This document shows positions 58,352 to 64,000 of a DNA stretch of 64,000 nucleotides, piece by piece. The position numbers and the translations under genes were made by a program. The stretch spans positions 1 through 64,000 of the forward strand of contig NZ_JAGGLG010000020.1 in assembly GCF_017874315.1 (NCBI RefSeq), written 5' to 3'. Source of the stretch: Symbiobacterium terraclitae. GTDB lineage: Bacteria > Bacillota > Sulfobacillia > Symbiobacteriales > Symbiobacteriaceae. Under the pieces are notes generated by a model that was not told the DNA's origin, did not search any database, and was given only the letters and a program-made list of their open reading frames with translations. Position 1 is the stretch's first letter; each line of letters opens with the position of its first letter.

Positions 58352-59506
58352 GTGTCTGCCGTCTACTTCTTCTTCTTCGGTGCGCAGGGCGCCATGACGC
58401 CGTTCCTATCGGTCTTCTACCGCAGTTCGGGTCTCTCAGCCTCGCAGATCGCACTCTTGCTCTCGGTCCCGCCTGTCATGCTTTTCCTCTCCCAGCCGCT
58501 CTTCGGCCAGCTGGCCGACCGCCTGGGCAACCGGGGCAGGCTCTTCAGCCAGCTCCTGGTGGTGGCGGCACTGGCCGGGGGCCTCGTCAGCCTCGGGTCG
58601 TCGTTCTGGTCCTTCCTGCCGCTCGTTGCGCTCTGGTCGTTCTTCGCCGGGCCGCTGGGCGCCATCGCGGACTCGATCGCCCTGGGCGAGGTGCAGCGGA
58701 CCGGGGCCAGCTACCCGCAGCTGCGACTGTGGGGATCGGTCTCCTGGGTGATCACGTCCACCCTGGGCGGGTGGCTCTACAACCGCATCGACCTCCGCTG
58801 GTCGTTTGCCTTCTACACGATCGTCTCGCTGGTCACGCTGGTCTGGTCCACCCGGCTGCCGGCCGAGGGGGTCACCAGCCGGAGCCGGACCCTGCCGCCG
58901 ATCTCGACGCTCTTCCGCATTCCGGAGCTCACCGGCTTCCTGCTGTGCTCGGGCCTCCTCCAGACCACCATCGCGGCCAACTCGGCCTTCCTTTCCATCC
59001 ACGTCGGCAACCTGGGCGGCTCCAACTCGCTGGTGGGGCTGGCCTGGGCGATCGCCGCGCTCACGGAGATCCCGGTCTGGCTCTACCTCGACCGCATCAC
59101 CGAGCGGTTCGGCGCGGTCCGGGTGGTCACGTTCGCGGCCTTCATGTACGGACTGCGCTGGGCCCTGATGAGCCTGGCCCCCGCGGCGGGAATGGTCCTG
59201 GTGCTGCAGGCGATGCAGGCGTTCAGCTTCGCCCTGTTTGCACCGACCGCCGTGCAGATCGTCGGGCGCCTCGTGCCCCAGGAGCTTCGCACCAGCGGCC
59301 AGGCCCTGCTGGTGCTGGTGAACGGCGGCGTGGCGACGGTCCTGGGCAACCTGGTGGCCGGCCGTCTGGTCGACCTGGCGGGGACGGCGATGCTGTACCG
59401 GGCGACCGCCGCGGTGGCCCTGGCGGCGGGGCTGGGGTTCATGCTGCTGGTCCGGCGCGCCCGGTCCGGCGGGGCGGGCAGGCAGGAGGTGAGCCGGGTT
59501 GGCTGA
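58352..59506 (+). CDS. MFS transporter (MFS_1-like, PP-loop/nucleoside-symporter type)
   Basis: A 384-residue transporter with about 12 hydrophobic segments. It begins [42 protein letters not shown], a pattern typical of the MFS_1_like/HsrA branch, with [18 protein letters not shown] near residue 52 as motif A. The GTG at 58352 follows GCAGGAGG. Its 3' end overlaps the RNase HII gene by eight bases, so the two genes are co-expressed. Substrate unknown. Confidence 0.87.
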   Translation: MSAVYFFFFGAQGAMTPFLSVFYRSSGLSASQIALLLSVPPVMLFLSQPLFGQLADRLGNRGRLFSQLLVVAALAGGLVSLGSSFWSFLPLVALWSFFAGPLGAIADSIALGEVQRTGASYPQLRLWGSVSWVITSTLGGWLYNRIDLRWSFAFYTIVSLVTLVWSTRLPAEGVTSRSRTLPPISTLFRIPELTGFLLCSGLLQTTIAANSAFLSIHVGNLGGSNSLVGLAWAIAALTEIPVWLYLDRITERFGAVRVVTFAAFMYGLRWALMSLAPAAGMVLVLQAMQAFSFALFAPTAVQIVGRLVPQELRTSGQALLVLVNGGVATVLGNLVAGRLVDLAGTAMLYRATAAVALAAGLGFMLLVRRARSGGAGRQEVSRVG

Positions 59507-60134
59507 TCTGCGGCTGGAGCGGGTGCTGTGGCGGCACGGCTGCCAGGTGATCGGCCTGGACGAGGCCGGGCGGGGTCCCCTCGCCGGTCCGGTGGTGGCG
59601 GCGGCCTGCATCCTGCCCGAGGGTGCGGTTCTCCCCGGGGTGAACGACTCCAAGCGGCTGACCGAGAAGCAGCGGGAGGCCGCCTATGCCCCGATCCAGG
59701 AGGCTGCCCTGGGCTGGGGGGTGGGCATCGTGGACGCGGCCCGTATCGACGAGATCAACATCCTCCGGGCCACCTTCGAGGCCATGGCCCAGGCCGTGGA
59801 GGCCGCCCGGGTGATGGCGGCGGTCCGGCTCGGGCGGGTGGCGGAGGCGGCGCTCCTGGTGGACGGCAACCAGCGCCTGCCGCAGTGGACCGGCTGGCAG
59901 CGGCCGGTGGTGGGCGGGGACCGCAAGTCGCTCTCCATCGCGGCCGCGTCGATTCTCGCCAAGGTGACCCGGGACCGCCTGATGGTGGAGTACGACCAGC
60001 TCTACCCGGGATACGGCTTCGCCCGCAACAAGGGCTACGGCTCGCAGGAGCACCTGGCGGCGCTGGAACAGCTCGGACCCTGTCCGATCCACCGGCGGAC
60101 CTTCATCGGCCCCCGCCAGCTGCGGTTTTTCTGA
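59499..60134 (+). CDS. rnhB: Ribonuclease HII
   Basis: A 211-residue enzyme that cleaves RNA in RNA/DNA hybrids and removes misincorporated ribonucleotides. The catalytic [16 protein letters not shown] motif lies near residue 20 (the Asp-Glu pair), [25 protein letters not shown] near 138-162, and [21 protein letters not shown] near 168. The TTG at 59499 follows AGGAGGTGAG, an unusually strong site that decides this start inside the preceding gene. Length is normal for bacterial RNase HII. Confidence 0.95.
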   Translation: MADLRLERVLWRHGCQVIGLDEAGRGPLAGPVVAAACILPEGAVLPGVNDSKRLTEKQREAAYAPIQEAALGWGVGIVDAARIDEINILRATFEAMAQAVEAARVMAAVRLGRVAEAALLVDGNQRLPQWTGWQRPVVGGDRKSLSIAAASILAKVTRDRLMVEYDQLYPGYGFARNKGYGSQEHLAALEQLGPCPIHRRTFIGPRQLRFF

Positions 60135-60351
60135 GGGCGGTGGGCGCATCCCACATTACATGGGCGCCTCCCATATTAGAGGTAAGCGAGCCACCCGGGG
60201 TAAGGGGTGGCTCATCTCGTTGTGGCTGACAGCGGTGCGGCAGTGGATCTGCGCCGGCACGTGCTTCAGGGTCAGCAGGGAGGCGGACGGGAACCGTGCT
60301 GGCTAGCCTTGCTAACGGGCTCGAGGGAACAGCAGAGGCCGCCCGCATAAC

Positions 60352-61006
60352 AGTTGAAGCCTGAACGGCAAGGTTTTGAGCCACCCAGGGTGAGGGGAGT
60401 GGCTCAAATGCTTGTCGTTAGGGTGCACTACGGCGTTGGAACGGGGGCTCGGTCGGCCGTTCGAGGTACCCACTGGGGTATCTTGATGGTCTGGGACCGT
60501 CTTCGAGTGGGTCTGAAGGGCATCTCGCCGGCGACCGTGGGGGTAGTTGAAGGTTGAACGGCAAGGTTTTGAGCCACCCAGGGTGAGGGGAGTGGCTCAA
60601 ATGCTTGTCGTTAGGGTGCACTACGGCGTTGGAACGCAGGCTCGGTCGGCCGTTCGAGGTACCCACTGGGGTATCTTGATGGTCTGGGAGTGTCTTCGAG
60701 TGGGTTTGAAGGGTATCTCGCCGGCGACCGTGGGGGTAGTTGAAGGTTGAACGGCAAGGTTTTGAGCCACCCAGGGTGGGGGGCGTGGCTCAAATGCTTT
60801 CCGTTAGGGTGAGCTGCGGCGTTGGAACGGAGGCCCGTTCTGCTGGGTGAGGTACCCAAGGGGGTACCTGGGCAGCCTGGGAGCGTCTTCGAGTGGGTCT
60901 GAAGGGCATCTCGCCGGCGCCCGTGGGGGCAGTTGAAGTTTGAACGGCAAGGTTTTGAGCCACCCAGGGTGGGGGCGTGGCTCAAACGCTTGCCGTTGGG
61001 TCCGAA
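60352..61006. repeat. 193-bp tandem repeat (three full copies and a partial) with covarying hairpins
   Basis: AGTTGAAG words at 60352, 60545, 60738 and 60931 are exactly 193 bases apart. Each unit carries hairpin 1: AACGGCAAG, TTTGAGCCAC, loop, GTGGCTCAA, then CTTGTCGTT or CTTGCCGTT, where outer pairs change from G-U to G-C. Hairpin 2 is GGTACCC with GGGTATC or, in copy 3, GGGTACC. A diverged hairpin precedes them at 60188-60218. The whole 60135-61282 stretch lacks a convincing gene. The family is the same as at 37026-37728. Confidence 0.85.
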
Positions 61007-61282
61007 CGTCGAGCCCGCTACCGGGGCATGCGTCCGGAGGCCTGGGAACACACCTCGGTCCCGCCTGAACCCCACAGGGACAGCGGGAACAGCGGGAGAG
61101 CAGTTCGATGAGGATGGGCGGTGGTTCCGGGAGATCAGGAAGGACACCCTATCCCCCTGTACTTCCTCGGCTGCCTTGAACACACGGCACCTCCCGCCCT
61201 GGCCGGCGAGAGGTGCCTGTACATGTTAAGGGGTGGGGAGTTCGTGCGCCATCCTTTCCGCCCGAGCGGGCGGCGAAGGTGC

Positions 61283-62224
61283 TCAGTAATCGTTGACAAT
61301 GAACTGCTCCCGCCGGCGCCGGATGTCGTCGAGGCTGGCCTGCATCGCACCTTTCTGTGCCGCCAGCCAGTCCAGCAGGTGCAGCACCTGGCTCTGGGCG
61401 TCCTGGACGGCGCGCAGGGCCTGACCGATGCGGCTCTGCACGATCCAGTCGACGAAGAAGTTATCCCAGAAGTAGTCGGCGAACCGGGTGAAGCCGTCCA
61501 GGTCCACCGAGGGCAGGTCGATGACGCCGCCGACGTCCGCCAGCTCCCGGCGGAACACGTCGAGCGCATGCCGGACCTCATTGAGCTGCGCTCTGGCGTC
61601 GTCGATGCGCGAGTGCTTGACCATGGTACTGAGCAGGCCGCCGCCCAGCATGTCCCACGTCCCCCAGCTCTCGGCGGACCGCAGGAGGTCGGTGACCCTC
61701 CTGAGTCCCATACAAGCCGACTGCCCGGCATCGAGGGCTTCGGCGATCTCCCGCAGACGCCGGCTTGCGTCGGCCTCCTCCCGATCGAGCGCCAGCAGTC
61801 GCTCGACGGCCGGGCCCTGTTCGGACCGCAGGCGCTGCTCCTTCTCGGCGAGGAGCTCCCGGTAGGCGGTATCGGCGCCGGCGAGGTTTGCAGCCTCCCG
61901 CTCGGCCGTCTGCAGATCCCGCCGCAGCTGCTCGGCGTGCTGGCGGGCCTCCTCGTATCGCACCAGCGCCTCGGCGGCCTCCTGGCGCTCCCGGTCCAGC
62001 CGCTCCGTCCGGTCGGCGAACATGGTGGTGAGGAGGGCCCAGAGGGAGCCGGATTCCAGGCGCTCCACGTCACGCTGCTCCTTGGCGAGGGCCGCCTTCA
62101 GCCTCTCGGCCTGGCCCACGGCCGCCTCGTACTCCTTGCGCAGCCGGGCGGCCTGGCGGTTCAGCTTCTCCAGTCGGGCATAGCGGTCGGCGGCCTCGGC
62201 CAGCCTGCGGTTCAGTTCCTCCAT
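61283..62224 (-). CDS. Long coiled-coil protein of unknown function
   Basis: A 313-residue soluble protein whose first 155 residues are almost continuous heptad-type coiled coil (RYARLEKLNRQAARLRKEYEAAV ... EEADASRRLREIAEAL). The C-terminal part is helical with LLSTMVKHSRIDDARAQLNEVRHALDVFRREL and FADYFWDNFFVDWIVQSRIGQALRAVQDA. No signal peptide, membrane segment or known domain was found. The ATG at 62224 follows AGGAGGGAT. It is divergent from the Nudix gene; the intergenic region is about 215 bases. Confidence 0.7.
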   Translation of the reverse strand: MEELNRRLAEAADRYARLEKLNRQAARLRKEYEAAVGQAERLKAALAKEQRDVERLESGSLWALLTTMFADRTERLDRERQEAAEALVRYEEARQHAEQLRRDLQTAEREAANLAGADTAYRELLAEKEQRLRSEQGPAVERLLALDREEADASRRLREIAEALDAGQSACMGLRRVTDLLRSAESWGTWDMLGGGLLSTMVKHSRIDDARAQLNEVRHALDVFRRELADVGGVIDLPSVDLDGFTRFADYFWDNFFVDWIVQSRIGQALRAVQDAQSQVLHLLDWLAAQKGAMQASLDDIRRRREQFIVNDY

Positions 62225-62439
62225 GGGGATCCCTCCTGAAGGTCTTGAGTCGTTTCCCCACCCGGAAGGTTCGCAAGCTGGGCGCACATCGCTCCACGTG
62301 GGGTGCGTATACCTGACGCACGGGAGAGTCGCATGCGGCGCGGCAGATGGCCGCACGGAGCGCACAGGAGTCGGGTGCGGCGCTGTTGAAGATTGGAAAG
62401 CGGAAAGCGGTGAAGCGGCTCCGGCAGGAGGGATGGCGG

Positions 62440-62940
62440 GTGCGGTTCTGTTGCGAGTGCGGGGGCCGGCTCGAGCGGCTCTTCGTGGCGGCCGAGGGAA
62501 AGGAGCGGCTGGTCTGCGCCGATTGCGGCCGGATCACCTACCTGGACCCGAAGGTCTCCGCGGGCACGGTGCCGGTGATCGGCGGCCGGGTGCTCCTGGC
62601 CCGGCGGGCGATCGAGCCGGGCAGGGGGCTCTGGGTCTTCCCGGGGGGCTACATGGAGCGGGGAGAGACCGTTCCGCAGGCGGCGGAGCGGGAGACCCTC
62701 GAGGAGGTCGGGCTGAAGGTGCGGGCCACCCGCCCCTTGGGGGTCTACTCCTACCCGGATTCTTCCGTGGTGGTGATCGTCTACCACTGCGACGTGGTGG
62801 GCGGCGAGCCGGTCGCCGGCAGCGAGACGCTGGAGGTGCGGCTCTTCGGGCGGGACGAGATCCCCTGGGACCGGCTTGCCTTCCCCAGCACCCGGGACGC
62901 GCTCCGGGACCTCCTCGCGCGGTGGGACGACGGGAAGTAG
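62440..62940 (+). CDS. Nudix hydrolase with N-terminal zinc ribbon (NudC-like)
   Basis: A 166-residue Nudix enzyme. It begins VRFCCECGGRLERLF ... LVCADCGRITYLDPK, a four-cysteine zinc ribbon of the NudC/ADP-ribose pyrophosphatase type. The canonical Nudix box is GGYMERGETVPQAAERETLEEVGL near residue 67, matching Gx5Ex7REUxEExGU at all positions. The GTG at 62440 follows AGGAGGG at six bases; earlier in-frame starts would add an unrelated basic extension. Substrate is unspecified, possibly NADH or an ADP-sugar. Confidence 0.9.
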   Translation: MRFCCECGGRLERLFVAAEGKERLVCADCGRITYLDPKVSAGTVPVIGGRVLLARRAIEPGRGLWVFPGGYMERGETVPQAAERETLEEVGLKVRATRPLGVYSYPDSSVVVIVYHCDVVGGEPVAGSETLEVRLFGRDEIPWDRLAFPSTRDALRDLLARWDDGK

Positions 62941-63020
62941 CGAGCAGGGTGTCGGACAGGCCGGCGTGAGCGCTGCAGCGGCAACTGCAGCTCGGCTGCG
63001 GGAGGAGGGTCCCACCTGAC

Positions 63021-63665
63021 ATGGGCGCAACCGAGATACCTGACGTGAGCCTGTTCACGATGTGTTCTGCCCTTAACCGAAGTGCGCTCCGCGAACTTCC
63101 CCACGGCTTTCACGTGCGAAACTGCCGGAAGGGTGAGTTGGAGCTGTGGAAGGGCTTCCCGTTCGACGATCCGGTCGGGGCGGAGCGGCACAGCAGCTAC
63201 ATGACCGCCTTCTACGAGAACGTCTACGCCCGGAAAGGAGACCTGTTCTTCCACAAGTGTCTGTTCGTTTGCGACGCGGCTGACCGTCCCGTCGCAACCT
63301 GCTTCGCCTGGAAGGCCTACGACAGAGTCACGACCATCCACTGGCTCAAGGTGCGAAAGGAGTACGAGGGGATGGGGATCGGCCGGGCGCTGCTGTCTGT
63401 GGTGATGCAGGGCCTTCAGCCCGACGACTTCCCCGTCTTCCTGCACACGCAGCCTGGCAGTTACCGGGCCATCAAGCTCTACACAGACTTCGGGTTTCAC
63501 CTTCTGAGCGACCCGGTGATCGGTACCAGGAGGAACGACCTGGAGCAGTGTCTGCCCATCCTCAAGCCGTACATGCCTGAGGAGGCGTACCAGGCGCTCC
63601 GGGTCACGCAGGCGCCGGCGTGGTTCCCGGAGGCTGTGCGCTCGTCCGACGTGGTTGAGTTCTAG
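63021..63665 (+). CDS. GNAT-family N-acetyltransferase
   Basis: A 214-residue acetyltransferase. The acetyl-CoA-binding core is IHWLKVRKEYEGMGIGRALLSVVMQGL near residues 108-135 (motif A, Q/RxxGxG/A as EYEGMGIGRAL), followed by FPVFLHTQPGSYRAIKLYTDFGFHLL, the usual motif B end (YxxxGF). The start follows GGGAGGAGGGTC. It probably acetylates a small molecule or protein amine. It is single, convergent with the gene to its right, with a terminator between. Confidence 0.87.
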   Translation: MGATEIPDVSLFTMCSALNRSALRELPHGFHVRNCRKGELELWKGFPFDDPVGAERHSSYMTAFYENVYARKGDLFFHKCLFVCDAADRPVATCFAWKAYDRVTTIHWLKVRKEYEGMGIGRALLSVVMQGLQPDDFPVFLHTQPGSYRAIKLYTDFGFHLLSDPVIGTRRNDLEQCLPILKPYMPEEAYQALRVTQAPAWFPEAVRSSDVVEF

Positions 63666-63690
63666 CACCCATCAGGTGGCACAAGCCGAA

Positions 63691-63721
63691 GAGGCGCCCC
63701 CCACTGGCGGGGAGGCGCCTC
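63691..63721. terminator. Bidirectional hairpin terminator
   Basis: GAGGCGCC (63691-63698) pairs with GGCGCCTC (63714-63721), with CCCC/GGGG pairing inside. It lies between the convergent GNAT gene and the partial gene at the right edge. Confidence 0.7.
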
Positions 63722-63728
63722 GTATGCG

Positions 63729-64000
63729 TTATTCCGGCGACCGGCGCGCAGTGAGCCTGCCCAGCCACTCGTTCAGGTACCGGGCGGCGACCCGCCGGTG
63801 CACCGCTGCCTGCGTCCGCTCGTAGAGCCAGCGTCGGAGGCCGCTGCTGCCCGGGCCGACCAGTGCGGGGTGGTAGCCCTCCACGGCCATCACCAGCCGG
63901 TCGGCGTGCAGCTCGAGTCGCAGCTCGCCCCTGTCCTGCATCCCCCGCCGGACCAGGAGGCCGGCGGCGATGGGGAAGCGGATGGCAACCCGGCCTGACC
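63729..64000 (-). CDS. Partial gene, 3' end of an unknown protein
   Basis: The frame runs in from beyond the right edge without a stop (…SGRVAIRFPIAAGLLVRRGMQDRGELRLELHADRL) and ends at 63729-63731 after LNEWLGRLTARRSPE. At least 90 residues are coded here. The visible part is basic with amphipathic helices and no known motif. An internal ATG at 63941 is possible but the frame is continuous upstream, so the true start lies outside the window. Confidence 0.6.
   Translation of the reverse strand, partial: SGRVAIRFPIAAGLLVRRGMQDRGELRLELHADRLVMAVEGYHPALVGPGSSGLRRWLYERTQAAVHRRVAARYLNEWLGRLTARRSPE

Noticed and set aside
60354-60750. Repeated 67-residue frames (KxERQGFEPPRVRGVAQMLVVRVHYGVG) in the 193-bp array
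   Set aside because: They are translations of the hairpin-bearing repeat. 193 is not a multiple of three, so no continuous protein exists, and base changes follow pairing rather than codon positions.

Overview
The window is high-GC DNA (roughly two thirds G+C) with strong purine-rich ribosome binding sites, frequent GTG and TTG starts, a Firmicutes-type SUF operon (C-D-S-U-B) and many lipoproteins. This combination suggests a thermophilic, high-GC member of the Firmicutes/Clostridia. The content fits Symbiobacterium best; that assignment is from memory and was not searched.

Layout. 1-7 kb: a DinB-fold gene, then a three-gene molybdoenzyme operon in the order Fe-S subunit, NrfD-like membrane subunit, Tat-exported catalytic subunit (tetrathionate-reductase-like), preceded by an excellent sigma-54 promoter match. 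6-14 kb: single genes, namely a Nudix hydrolase, DUF4256 and DUF4180 proteins, lipoproteins, an AraC-type regulator and a six-repeat PLL-like beta-propeller protein. 14.6-26.7 kb: one long operon-like run with a split transketolase, a RuBisCO-like protein, a solute-binding-protein-like protein without a signal peptide, a SorC-type regulator, a complete sugar-type ABC transporter, 5-methylthioribose kinase (MtnK), methylthioribose-1-phosphate isomerase (MtnA) and a class II aldolase. It has a palindromic operator at its head and a strong hairpin at its tail. The simplest reading is uptake and catabolism of 5-methylthioribose or 5-deoxyribose, with an unusual RuBisCO-like plus transketolase branch.

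26.8-32.4 kb: an MFS exporter, a radical SAM/SPASM protein, a DUF1992 protein, a two-thioredoxin-fold oxidoreductase whose active-site first cysteine is an in-frame TGA followed by a SECIS-like hairpin (a probable selenoprotein that ordinary gene calling splits in two), and a membrane-anchored DsbA-like protein. 32.7-36.8 kb: a NapA-like molybdoenzyme with DmsB- and DmsC-like partners. 37-40 kb: structured repeats, then a MoaD-like protein and an aldehyde:ferredoxin oxidoreductase. 40-48 kb: two iron-type alcohol dehydrogenases, an SCP2-like protein, a dihaem cytochrome c peroxidase, an ECF sigma factor with its probable anti-sigma partner, a decayed esterase and a DUF4395 membrane protein.

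48.4-55.2 kb: the SUF Fe-S assembly operon (sufCDSUB, a Rieske ferredoxin and a DUF59/SufT-like gene), divergent from a SufR-like regulator with palindromic operators between them. This fits the many Fe-S enzymes in the window. 55-64 kb: a 24-bp minisatellite, small exported proteins, a SanA-like protein, an MFS transporter, RNase HII, a 193-bp tandem repeat with covarying hairpins, a coiled-coil protein, a second Nudix hydrolase, a GNAT acetyltransferase and the 3' end of a gene that runs off the window. No tRNA, rRNA, CRISPR array or transposase was recognised.
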